64,000 bases of DNA from the NCBI GenBank assembly GCA_025559845.1, contig CP048469.1, forward strand, positions 1,302,001-1,366,000. Reading direction: 5' to 3'. Shown here one piece after another: positions 14,725 to 20,942 of this stretch. The translations under genes were made by a program, and so were the position numbers. The notes beneath the pieces are model-generated. The model worked only from the letters and a program-made list of their open reading frames with translations. It was not told where the DNA came from and made no database searches. The stretch's first letter is position 1. Every line of letters starts with the position of its first letter. The DNA is from Agrobacterium tumefaciens. GTDB lineage: Bacteria; Pseudomonadota; Alphaproteobacteria; Rhizobiales; Rhizobiaceae.

Positions 14725-14816
14725 ACTTTCCCGTCTTGGTAGCTACGTGCTGTCAGGCGCTTCTGAAAAAATCGCCACCATTCAGGAAGAGCCCCACCTG
14801 CCCGTCTCAAAGGCTG
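14725..14816. repeat. imperfect direct repeat, copy A
   Basis: About 90 bp beginning ACTTTCCCGTCTTGG, containing GTCAGGCGCTTCTGAAAAAA and ending AAAGGCTG. It aligns with copy B, 246 bp downstream, at about three quarters identity with one 2-bp gap. A GGCG...CGCC stem can form around the TTCTGAAA core in both copies. It resembles a dispersed intergenic repeat of the kind found in Rhizobiaceae, but family membership cannot be settled from one window. Confidence 0.65.
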
Positions 14817-14970
14817 GTTTCTGTGGCGAGATGAGGAGCGGTCCAGTGCGCCAGACGCCTTGGCAGGATTTAAGTCTGTGGCCGCAAGCTCCGCCTTGCC
14901 TACATGGCCGAGCAGCAACGGGCATAGCAGCAAAGTTCTCGGATGCCTGCCAGCATCCGGCTAGTCCAGA

Positions 14971-15060
14971 ACTTTCCTGTCGTCGTGGCTCCGTGCCGTC
15001 AGGCGTTTCTGAAAATCGCCTCCATCAGGGAAGAGTCCCACCTGCCGTTTCACGACGCTG
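14971..15060. repeat. imperfect direct repeat, copy B
   Basis: Second copy of the ~90-bp repeat, beginning ACTTTCCTGTCGTCG, with GTCAGGCGTTTCTGAAAATC and CATCAGGGAAGAGTCCCACC, ending ACGACGCTG. It ends 26 bp from the dusA stop codon and could also fold as a hairpin near the dusA transcript end. Confidence 0.65.
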
Positions 15061-15086
15061 AATTCGGCAGCGAGGCGACTGGCGGC

Positions 15087-16094
15087 TCAGCCAGCCAGTT
15101 CTTTCGCGGGGTTGAAATCGATGGCGGCGAAAGCGGCCTCGATGACTTCAGGCCCGGCACCAGGGCGTGTGGCGTCGCTGGACAGGATCTGGCGGAAGCG
15201 GCGTGCGCCTGGCATGCCCTGAAACAGACCGACCATGTGGCGGGTCACATGGTTCAGGCGTCCGCCAGCGGCGATATACGCTGCGGCATAGGCCATCATC
15301 GTGTCGCGCAGCGCCATCCAGTCCGGTGCGCTTGCCGCATCGCCATAGATGCGGTGGTCGACATCGGCCAGAATGGAGGTGTTGTGGTAGGCGGCGCGGC
15401 CAAGCATCACGCCATCCATATGCTCGAGATGCGCTTCGGCCTGATCGAGATCGGAAATGCCGCCATTGATGCCAATGAAGACATCGGGGTTTTCCTGCTT
15501 CATGCGGTAGACAAGGTCGTAGTCGAGCGGCGGAACCTCACGGTTCTCCTTGGGCGACAGTCCCTGCAGCCAGGCCTTGCGGGCGTGAACCCACACGGCA
15601 TCGGCACCGGCCGCCACAACACGTTTCAGGAAGTCCGGCAGCACCACTTCCGGCTCCTGATCGTCCACACCGATCCGGCATTTGACGGTCACAGGCACGG
15701 AAGAAACGGTCTTCATCGCCGCCACGCAACGCTCCACCGTCTCCGGTTCGCGCATCAGGCAGGCGCCGAACGTGCCGGACTGCACACGGTCCGAAGGGCA
15801 GCCGACATTGAGGTTGATTTCATCATAACCGTAATCACCGGCAATACGCACCGCCTCGGTCAACTTGGCCGGATCAGATCCACCAAGCTGCAACGCCACC
15901 GGATGCTCCTGCGGATGATACCCAAGCAGCTTCTCCCGCAGCCCATGAATAATGGCATCGGCAACAATCATTTCAGTGAACAGCAACGCACGCTTCGACA
16001 ACTGCCGATGCAGAAATCTGCACCTCGTGTCAGTCCAATCGATCATAGGCGCAACCGCGAAGATTTTTTCTCCGCTATAGTATTGATTTTTCAT
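15087..16094 (-). CDS. dusA: tRNA-dihydrouridine(20/20a) synthase DusA, 5' end supplied by an integrated element
   Basis: About 335 residues. DusA reduces uridine 20/20a in the tRNA D-loop using FMN and NADPH. Diagnostic segments are FAVAPMIDWTDTRCRF, NLNVGCPSDRVQSG with the catalytic Cys, and VTVKCRIGVDD. The gene is interrupted near codon 10: the 23-bp att sequence spans the IFAVAPMID codons, and everything before it, including the MKNQYYSGEK N-terminus and promoter, belongs to the integrated element. ATG at 16094 gives normal length; in-frame ATGs at 16115 and 16151 are alternatives. A remnant of the former dusA 5' end survives at 17984-18052. The enzyme should still be functional. Confidence 0.92.
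   Translation of the reverse strand: MKNQYYSGEKIFAVAPMIDWTDTRCRFLHRQLSKRALLFTEMIVADAIIHGLREKLLGYHPQEHPVALQLGGSDPAKLTEAVRIAGDYGYDEINLNVGCPSDRVQSGTFGACLMREPETVERCVAAMKTVSSVPVTVKCRIGVDDQEPEVVLPDFLKRVVAAGADAVWVHARKAWLQGLSPKENREVPPLDYDLVYRMKQENPDVFIGINGGISDLDQAEAHLEHMDGVMLGRAAYHNTSILADVDHRIYGDAASAPDWMALRDTMMAYAAAYIAAGGRLNHVTRHMVGLFQGMPGARRFRQILSSDATRPGAGPEVIEAAFAAIDFNPAKELAG
16042..16064. repeat. att site at the dusA side
   Basis: The 23-bp ATCATAGGCGCAACCGCGAAGAT, preceded by AGTCC 5 bp away, encodes the IFAVAPMI region of dusA on the minus strand. It matches 17991-18013 at 21 of 23 positions in the same orientation. The two differences, GGCG versus GACA, are purine transitions within the core. 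Confidence 0.82.
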
Positions 16095-16104
16095 GATATT
16101 CCAA

Positions 16105-16260
16105 AACTGCACCATTTTGCCGGCTAGGTGCTTGGCGGCATTTGGGGCCACTCTCTATCACACGTAACCCTTTGAATCCACTCAAAGCATACGCGGCGTA
16201 ATTTCCTGACTGCACCAAGAACTGCACCTCGGCAGTCGCGATCTGTCCTTACAACTGCAC
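16105..16260. repeat. recombinase arm-type repeats, dusA side
   Basis: CTGCACCA or CTGCAC occurs at 16107-16114, 16210-16217, 16222-16228 and 16255-16260. The central pair, CTGCACCA-AGAA-CTGCACC, is almost the same as the pair at the far end of the element (17910-17928). Spacing and position inside both att cores suggest arm sites for a tyrosine recombinase. No gene is seen between dusA and 16364. Confidence 0.65.
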
Positions 16261-16273
16261 ATGAAATCCCGTC

Positions 16274-16294
16274 TATTCAACAAATAGTTGAATA
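16274..16294. promoter_or_regulatory. palindrome upstream of the DUF1653-like gene
   Basis: TATTCAAC-N5-GTTGAATA is a perfect 8-bp inverted repeat, 70 bp before the GTG start at 16364 and next to the arm repeats. It could be an operator or an excisionase-type site; no regulator is encoded within the element. Confidence 0.45.
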
Positions 16295-16363
16295 CTGAAA
16301 TCCGGCTCAGGTACACTTTGCTCACACCAACAGGCGCGGCCATGAGCCGCCTGGGAAAGGAAC

Positions 16364-16651
16364 GTGAACCAGAAAGTAAACCTATACGACGACCATAAAT
16401 GGGCGGGGAACGGCGAGTGTCCAATGTGCTGCGAAACCTGGCGCGGCCTGACCCCAGAGCCCGAAGCGCCGAGGGCCGGAAGCGTATGGCGTCACTATAA
16501 TGGGGCCACATACGAGGTGCTCACGATCACAAACGCTGAAAGCAGCAGACCCAAGTATCCGCCCACTGTGGTTTATCGTGGTCTTGGCAACGGCAAGCTG
16601 TGGTCACGCCCGCTGAGCGACTGGAATAGGTCGATGACGATCAGCGAATAG
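16364..16651 (+). CDS. DUF1653-like small protein (element cargo)
   Basis: A 95-residue protein. Residues 38-92 (GSVWRHYNGATYEVLTITN ... VVYRGLGNGKLWSRPLSDW) match the pattern of DUF1653, a small all-beta SH3-like domain common in phages and bacteria: [GS]xYRHYKGxxYxVL...VVYxxLxGxxWxRPLxxF. A short N-terminal CPMCCE segment could bind metal. The start is GTG at 16364 after GGGAAAGGAAC. Its 3' end overlaps the convergent HEPN-motif gene by 11 bp. The function is unknown; location inside the dusA element marks it as transferred cargo. Confidence 0.6.
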   Translation: MNQKVNLYDDHKWAGNGECPMCCETWRGLTPEPEAPRAGSVWRHYNGATYEVLTITNAESSRPKYPPTVVYRGLGNGKLWSRPLSDWNRSMTISE

Positions 16652-17267
16652 GTCTCGTAGCAGTGGTCTCGTGCATCCTGCTTAGAAGCTCAGCGACGTT
16701 ACCCCCGTGACAGGAGATGGTGCCAGTCACGCGATGTTCAAATCCGTTTTCGTTCTCATACTCATAGCTCTCCTCAAACATCTGAAAGGCGTCGGACCAC
16801 GGTGCGACGTCGACCTCTTTGATTGCCTCATAGGCATCCACCGCCACGTTAAAGACGGCAGGCTCTATGTCGACGATCTGGCCGTACCACCGGAATGCTC
16901 CCACCACGTCTCCGGGCGTCCGCTTAAACTTTTTCGCTTGCGCCGCCTCTCCAGCAGCCGCCCGCTCAATAAGTGAACGGTCAACAAGGCAGACACGGCT
17001 CAACTCAACGACGACCGGCTGCACGAAATCGGTGACGACGCTGATCTTGCTCAGCAGTTCAGCCTCATGATGGAACAGATTCCGTAGCGCCTTCAGCCCG
17101 ATGAAGTTCGGAGAGTCGTGCAGACCGTCTTTTCTGTGACGCTTGAGTTTGTCGCTGAAACTATGCAGCGAGTTCAGGAAGTGGAACAGTGTGTCCTCGT
17201 TCGGTGCTTGGCAGTGGCGACCATAGTCTCTGAACAAGCGATCCGTTGCGGCTTGAAGGTCTTTCAT
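16641..17267 (-). CDS. HEPN-motif protein (element cargo), function unknown
   Basis: A 208-residue mainly helical protein not assigned to a named family. Residues 60-67 read ALRNLFHH, giving RNLFHH, an RNxxxH motif: the catalytic signature of HEPN ribonucleases found in toxins, CRISPR effectors and abortive-infection systems. A preceding helix (LNSLHSFSDKLKRHRK) and the following HEAELLSKISVVTDF helix fit a helical bundle. AAGGGATTGTGA before the ATG at 17267 is a good ribosome-binding site. It is the second gene after the MltR-like gene with 43 bp between, so they are probably co-transcribed. HEPN membership is inferred from the motif and helicity only. Confidence 0.6.
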   Translation of the reverse strand: MKDLQAATDRLFRDYGRHCQAPNEDTLFHFLNSLHSFSDKLKRHRKDGLHDSPNFIGLKALRNLFHHEAELLSKISVVTDFVQPVVVELSRVCLVDRSLIERAAAGEAAQAKKFKRTPGDVVGAFRWYGQIVDIEPAVFNVAVDAYEAIKEVDVAPWSDAFQMFEESYEYENENGFEHRVTGTISCHGGNVAELLSRMHETTATRPIR

Positions 17268-17310
17268 TCACAATCCCTTATTGGGGCCTATGGCAAGAAT
17301 CTATTCACGG

Positions 17311-17847
17311 CTAAATCTTCCACTCAACAGCCAGAAGCCGCCTTTGCCCGACATAGTGAGGGCGGTTTGTTAGGTTCAGCACCAACGCAACCGCTGCAGT
17401 AGTGAACTGGCCGCGAGTGTTGACCTTCACGTCCGCGTAGGGCTTCACGTCCGCGTAGGGCTTCACCGCCATCTGAAGCTGCGCGCACAGACCGACTACC
17501 TTCTCCGTCGCAAACGACACTTTGATCCGGTGTGCGAACTCGTTACGCACTTTTCGGATCAACTCGCATTCCCGATACTCTGCTTCCGAAATCAGACCAA
17601 GGCCGAACGCCGCTGCGATCCTGGCTGAAAACGATCCGAGTGGCGCGTTGAACCCACTGAGTAACGCCTGGCTACCCTTGTTTGGAATGAGGAACGCTTC
17701 GATGATTTTGCCGAGCTGATCATCGAGCATCGCCGCCGCAGCGAGAGCTGCACCGCGCTCGGTTTCTTCGTTGAAGTCGTCCAGAAAATCGGAGAAGCCG
17801 ATCAGATGCGGGTGTGTTTCGGAGAACGGTCTGCGATTATCTACCAC
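17311..17847 (-). CDS. MltR/DUF4145-like HEPN-motif protein (element cargo)
   Basis: A 178-residue helical protein. Residues 30-110 (RGAALAAAAMLDDQLGKIIE, FSARIAAAFGLGLISEAEYR, LIRKVRNEFAH) resemble the MltR family, and RNEFAH at 101-106 is an intact RNxxxH motif of HEPN RNases. The start is GTG at 17847 after GGAAGGA. An 18-bp tandem duplication adds a second copy of KPYADV near residue 130. It is the first gene of the two-gene minus-strand unit. MltR proteins are annotated as mannitol repressors, but no mannitol genes are here; a nucleic-acid-targeting or defence role is more in keeping with the setting. That role is inference. Confidence 0.65.
   Translation of the reverse strand: MVDNRRPFSETHPHLIGFSDFLDDFNEETERGAALAAAAMLDDQLGKIIEAFLIPNKGSQALLSGFNAPLGSFSARIAAAFGLGLISEAEYRECELIRKVRNEFAHRIKVSFATEKVVGLCAQLQMAVKPYADVKPYADVKVNTRGQFTTAAVALVLNLTNRPHYVGQRRLLAVEWKI
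17425..17460. repeat. 18-bp tandem duplication inside the MltR-like gene
   Basis: CTTCACGTCCGCGTAGGG occurs twice, at 17425-17442 and 17443-17460, followed by a further CTTCAC. It keeps frame and repeats six residues (KPYADV type). Identity of the copies suggests a recent event. Confidence 0.9.
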
Positions 17848-17886
17848 TCAGCAACATCCTTCCCTTCGATCCACCATAGGTAGCAT

Positions 17887-17928
17887 CTGCACCAGTCGCT
17901 TGGCGTTGGCTGCACCAGAACTGCACCA
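17887..17928. repeat. recombinase arm-type repeats, distal side
   Basis: CTGCACCA occurs at 17887-17894, 17910-17917 and 17921-17928; the last two are separated by GAA. The pair mirrors CTGCACCA-AGAA-CTGCACC at 16210-16228. The cluster lies 60-100 bp inside the distal att copy. Confidence 0.65.
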
Positions 17929-17983
17929 TCGCGATTACGAAAATAAATATCTAAGCGATTTCAACGGTTTATTTTTCGCCCGT

Positions 17984-18052
17984 CTAGTCCATCATAGACA
18001 CAACCGCGAAGATCGGAGATCCGGATTGTACGGCGTCTTTGTAGAAATTCAA
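17984..18052 (-). pseudogene. remnant 5' end of dusA beyond the element
   Basis: On the minus strand the reading is L N F Y K D A V Q S G S P I F A V V S M M D stop. The IFAVVSMMD part corresponds to IFAVAPMID of the intact dusA, and the preceding codons look like the pre-insertion DusA N-terminus with TTG at the first position. A TAG ends it immediately after the att core. This fragment shows where dusA began before integration. Confidence 0.65.
17991..18013. repeat. att site at the distal side
   Basis: ATCATAGACACAACCGCGAAGAT, directly repeated from dusA (16042-16064), 21 of 23 identical, and also preceded by AGTCC. It marks the far boundary of the element. Confidence 0.82.
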
Positions 18053-18462
18053 TGTGTTATGACCGTTTGTTAGTGTATCGCTTTATCAGCGTTGCTGTCT
18101 CGATGCATCATTTTCAATATCAGACGACAATGCCGTGTTTACCCGACAGAACTGTTTTGCCGACGAGAAACACGCACGAAAACAATGGATGGCTGCGCCC
18201 TACATACAGCGCTGCTGTTTCGAAAAAAAGGCTGGGGCATCGTTTTTAGACAGGCCGGGTCTTTCGACTGATGCGGGGCTTTGTCATACGTTCGGCAAAC
18301 CCGTATATCGAACAACGAAAAAGGCCAGCGCGTTTCTGCACCAGCCTTCTCTTGCTTCTGTTCGCCGCCATTACATCCGTGGTCGACTTTGGAAGCCGCG
18401 GCGCATTGCGCTGCTATGACGTCTTTAACGTCTGGGCGATCATTCGGTTCCAGGGTGCGCAA
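18053..18462. other. intergenic stretch after the element
   Basis: About 400 bases without a supported gene. Apart from the terminator at 18321-18348 nothing recognisable was seen. The short open frames have no family features. Confidence 0.5.
18321..18348 (-). terminator. intrinsic terminator of the stress membrane-protein operon
   Basis: On the minus strand AAGGCTGGTGC, a 6-base loop, GCGCTGGCCTT (with three G-U pairs) and then a T run. It lies 115 bp after the stop codon at 18463. Confidence 0.65.
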
Positions 18463-19545
18463 TTACTTTCTGTAGGCAAGACCGCCCCAGACGCGGCCTT
18501 CGTCTCTGTGACGACCGCCGTGCACCGCCCCGATGTAGGCAGCGGCGGCGGATACGAGAGCCGAAGCAGCCAGAAGGAAAGCGGTCAGGATACCGGCGAC
18601 CCGTGCTTTTTCAGCGGCGTCGACGGCTTTTGTCTTGGCGTCCTGCAGAGCTTTTTCCGCCTCCGCCTTCAGATCATCGATCCGCTTCTGGGCCTCGTCG
18701 ACCTTTTGCTGTGCCTGCGTTCTGACTGCCTGAACACGCTCAACTGTCTGGCTTACGCGCGTCTGAGCATCCGTCGGGCTGATACCAGTCCGCGCTGCAA
18801 TCTGGTTTGCGAGCCACGCGCGATCGGCATCGGAAATCTCTCCGGTTGCCAGCAGGTTGCTGAGAATACCGCTCACCTGACGCTGAAAATCTCCAGCGCC
18901 CTGATCCCCGCCAATCGCCGGTGTATCGGTGCGCAACAGAGTGTCCGTCAGATAGTCGATCGGGTTCGACTTCAATCCCTGAGGAAGAGCTTGTTCGATA
19001 CTGGGAGCCGCAGCCTGTCCTGCACCCTGCGCAATGCCTCCAACAGCGTTGCCTGCACCGGATACGACACCGCCGGCCAGCTGCCCAACGCCCTGCGCTG
19101 CGCCGCCCACGGCAGAACCTGTTGCCTCAACGGCAGTCTGAGCCACGCTGCCGACCGCCTTTGCGCCGCCAGACACCACGCTGACGGCCAGTAACGCCGA
19201 TACGACAGTGCCAAGACCCCAGACGACCAGTCCGTTGATGCCATCACGCGTCGTAAGTTCGTTCCGGTCGGCCGAGCCAGCCGGACGTCTCATGCGACCG
19301 GTAATGTAGCCGCCCAACATGTAGGAGCCGACCATTGAGATAACGACGAACAGTCCGGTGATGATCAGCCATGTCATGCTGATCTCACCACCATCGTCCG
19401 CCGAAATCGAGCTCAGGCCCAATCCACCGGCAAAAGCCGTGAGAATGGCAACCGCTCCGGACGCGATGACTGTGCCCGCGAAGATGGCTGGCCAATCGAC
19501 ATAGCTACGGTTCGGATTGGTTTCGATTGAGGTTGAATCTACCAT
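18463..19545 (-). CDS. PhnA-like membrane protein with glycine/alanine-rich middle
   Basis: A 360-residue membrane protein. Hydrophobic segments are near residues 15-40 (PAIFAGTVIASGAVAILTAF), 60-85 and 105-125. A Gly/Ala/Val-rich low-complexity stretch (about 125-180, GSAVGGAAQGVGQLAGGVVS type) and a helical coiled-coil region rich in Gln, Lys, Glu and Ala (about 255-320) follow, with a final hydrophobic segment. The N-terminal part matches the group annotated as PhnA-like in Rhizobiales, whose function is unknown. The start at 19545 overlaps the stop of a 24-codon gene (TGATG), which implies translational coupling. An EcfG-like promoter upstream suggests a role in envelope stress. Confidence 0.75.
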   Translation of the reverse strand: MVDSTSIETNPNRSYVDWPAIFAGTVIASGAVAILTAFAGGLGLSSISADDGGEISMTWLIITGLFVVISMVGSYMLGGYITGRMRRPAGSADRNELTTRDGINGLVVWGLGTVVSALLAVSVVSGGAKAVGSVAQTAVEATGSAVGGAAQGVGQLAGGVVSGAGNAVGGIAQGAGQAAAPSIEQALPQGLKSNPIDYLTDTLLRTDTPAIGGDQGAGDFQRQVSGILSNLLATGEISDADRAWLANQIAARTGISPTDAQTRVSQTVERVQAVRTQAQQKVDEAQKRIDDLKAEAEKALQDAKTKAVDAAEKARVAGILTAFLLAASALVSAAAAYIGAVHGGRHRDEGRVWGGLAYRK

Positions 19546-19619
19546 CAGCGTAGCCCCAGCAGAGAGAGAATAAACAGCACAACGACGACCAGTCCAACCA
19601 AGTAAATGATTGAATTCAT
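19545..19619 (-). CDS. 24-residue membrane peptide, translationally coupled
   Basis: A very short gene reading MNSIIYLVGLVVVVLFILSL with ending LGLR: one membrane helix and a basic C-terminus. A GGAGGG ribosome-binding site lies a few bases before the ATG at 19619, stronger than the site of the next gene. Its stop TGA overlaps the ATG of the PhnA-like gene as TGATG, so the peptide and the large membrane protein are probably made together. Similar single-helix peptides occur in Rhizobiaceae; the function is unknown. Confidence 0.7.
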   Translation of the reverse strand: MNSIIYLVGLVVVVLFILSLLGLR

Positions 19620-19723
19620 GAGACCCTCCTACGGTAATCTTGTTTTCAAGACGCAGCCGATCAAATCGATGCGTTAGAGCTTCCTGCGCTTGAGGTTTTG
19701 TCCGGTCGAGTGACCGTGTTGAA

Positions 19724-19748
19724 AACACCTTTCGGCATCAAACGTTCC
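19724..19748 (-). promoter_or_regulatory. EcfG-like general stress promoter for the 24-residue peptide operon
   Basis: On the minus strand GGAAC-N16-TGTT, one mismatch from the EcfG consensus GGAAC-N16/17-CGTT, about 105 bp before the start at 19619. It is supported by a perfect match in front of the adjacent CsbD gene. Confidence 0.5.
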
Positions 19749-19759
19749 GGAAAAAGAAA

Positions 19760-19783
19760 CCGCCAGTCATCAATGACCGGCGG
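19760..19783 (-). terminator. intrinsic terminator of the CsbD gene
   Basis: On the minus strand the stem CCGCC-GTCAT pairs with ATGAC-GGCGG around a 2-base loop with single-base mismatches, then TTTCTTTTT. It lies just after the CsbD stop codon. Confidence 0.8.
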
Positions 19784-19801
19784 CCTGTATTCTTGGCGAT
19801 C

Positions 19802-20005
19802 TTACCAGCCCTGACGGCCGTACCAGTCATCGATGTCTTTCTTGGCCTGGTCTTTCTCGTAGCCGTAGCGCTCCTGGATCTTGCCTTCGAGCTGCTCACG
19901 CTTACCGTTGATCACGTCAAGATCGTCGTCAGTGAGCTTACCCCACTGCTCCTTGATCTTGCCCTTCACCTGCTTCCAGTTACCTTCGACGCGGTTCCAA
20001 TCCAT
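19802..20005 (-). CDS. CsbD family stress protein
   Basis: A 67-residue hydrophilic protein matching CsbD: MDWNRVEGNWKQVKGKIKEQ, WGKLTDDDLDVINGKREQL, then GKIQERYGYEKDQAKKDID. CsbD-like proteins are small, abundant general-stress proteins, first seen in the Bacillus SigB regulon, with no known enzymatic role. AGAGGAGA lies before the ATG at 20005. A perfect EcfG-type promoter upstream and a strong terminator downstream make it a stand-alone transcript of the alphaproteobacterial general stress response. Confidence 0.93.
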   Translation of the reverse strand: MDWNRVEGNWKQVKGKIKEQWGKLTDDDLDVINGKREQLEGKIQERYGYEKDQAKKDIDDWYGRQGW

Positions 20006-20037
20006 TGAAATGTCTCCTCTTTATGTTGTGACCGGTA

Positions 20038-20062
20038 AACGCGGCAGGTGCGGGTTGGTTCC
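20038..20062 (-). promoter_or_regulatory. EcfG-type promoter of the CsbD gene
   Basis: On the minus strand GGAAC, 16 bases, CGTT: an exact match to the general-stress sigma factor EcfG consensus, 32 bp before the ATG at 20005. Confidence 0.8.
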
Positions 20063-20134
20063 CTGAAAAGGGACTTTGTGCTGTGGCGCACAGTTCCTGC
20101 TGACAGACGTTGGATTTATACGAGGGCCACACCC

Positions 20135-20159
20135 CGAACCATTCCACCCCCACCGCGTT
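20135..20159 (+). promoter_or_regulatory. EcfG-like promoter of the SDR gene
   Basis: CGAAC-N16-CGTT on the plus strand, one mismatch from consensus, ending 8 bp before the ATG at 20168. If used, the transcript would be nearly leaderless. Confidence 0.4.
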
Positions 20160-20167
20160 AAACGCGC

Positions 20168-20881
20168 ATGGACGCTGAACACGCCGTTTTCGGATCGCTG
20201 CCCGATGGTTTTCATGCGCTGGTTGTTGGTGCGACTGGCGGGATCGGTGGTGCTTTTTGTGATCTCTTGGAGCGGCAGCCTCGTTTGGGGTCGCTGGTGC
20301 GGGTGTCGAGAAGCGGCAGCGGGTTTGACCTGTTGAATGAGGACAGCATTGCCGAACAGGCGGCGTCTCTTTCACAGCGGAAATTTCACCTGATGATCTG
20401 TGCGACTGGCGTGCTGACCACGGATGGGCGGGCGCCGGAGAAGGCGTTGCGGCAGCTTGACCCTGAAACAATGGCCATGCAGTTCCGCGTCAATGCCATC
20501 GGCCCTGCCCTCGTGATGAAGCATTTTCTGCCGCTTCTGGATCGCCAGCAGCGTTCGATCGCGGCATTTCTGTCTGCCCGTGTGGGCTCGATCGGCGATA
20601 ACAGGCTGGGCGGCTGGTATGCCTACCGGGCGTCCAAGGCAGCCTTGAACCAGTTTGTTCGCACGGCATCGATTGAGCTTGTCCGCACGCATCCACAGGC
20701 GGTGCTGGTATCAGTGCATCCGGGCACCGTGCGCACATCCCTGTCAGGGCCCTATTCCGCCGGCCACAACACCGTCAGCGCGGCGGAAGCGGCCGTGTCG
20801 ATGTCAGGCGCGCTGGAAGCGCTGACACCTGAGAAAACAGGCTCTTTCATTGCTTATGACGGCAAGGATATTCCGTGGTGA
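20168..20881 (+). CDS. short-chain dehydrogenase/reductase
   Basis: A 237-residue SDR. The Rossmann motif GATGGIGG is near residue 21, NAIGPALV near 105, the catalytic Ser lies in AFLSARVGSI near 135, and YAYRASKAALN near 155 provides the Tyr-x3-Lys pair. PGTVRTSLSGPY follows, and the C-terminus is FIAYDGKDIPW. This arrangement fits the CsgA/YgfF-like group of short SDRs rather than fatty-acid or sugar enzymes. The substrate is unknown. A near-consensus EcfG promoter directly upstream and the CsbD gene divergent to it suggest stress induction. Confidence 0.85.
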   Translation: MDAEHAVFGSLPDGFHALVVGATGGIGGAFCDLLERQPRLGSLVRVSRSGSGFDLLNEDSIAEQAASLSQRKFHLMICATGVLTTDGRAPEKALRQLDPETMAMQFRVNAIGPALVMKHFLPLLDRQQRSIAAFLSARVGSIGDNRLGGWYAYRASKAALNQFVRTASIELVRTHPQAVLVSVHPGTVRTSLSGPYSAGHNTVSAAEAAVSMSGALEALTPEKTGSFIAYDGKDIPW

Positions 20882-20942
20882 TGCTCTCGCCGCTGTCCGC
20901 ACAGCGGCGAAGACGGATACTCCCTCGGCCGATGACCAGAGC

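Larger units (their letters stand above)
14340..15086. other. gene-free stretch with direct repeats
   Basis: No supported gene lies in these 750 bases. Open frames here have no convincing start or protein features. The stretch is more AT-rich at its left end and contains the two repeat copies listed separately. It ends at the stop codon of dusA. Confidence 0.6.
16042..18013. mobile_element. integrase-less element inserted in dusA
   Basis: A ~1.95-kb segment is bounded by direct repeats of 23 bp (21 identical) overlapping the dusA codons for IFAVAPMID. The 5' end of dusA is a known attachment site for tyrosine-recombinase islands and prophages. Just inside each end lie clusters of CTGCACC copies with matching layout, as expected of recombinase arm sites. 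The cargo is three genes: a DUF1653-like protein and two HEPN-motif proteins. No integrase or excisionase is present, so this is either a deletion remnant or a non-autonomous element that could be moved in trans. Confidence 0.78.

Noticed and set aside
14627..15061. Plus-strand frame spanning both direct repeats
   Set aside because: Composition is not protein-like, it crosses non-coding repeats, and no ribosome-binding site is present.
16105..16260. CTGCACC repeats as plasmid replication iterons
   Set aside because: They occur at both ends of the integrated segment in matching pairs, next to the att cores, and there is no replication protein.
17425..17460. The 18-bp repeat as a CRISPR array or iteron
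   Set aside because: Only two full units with no spacers, in frame within a coding region.
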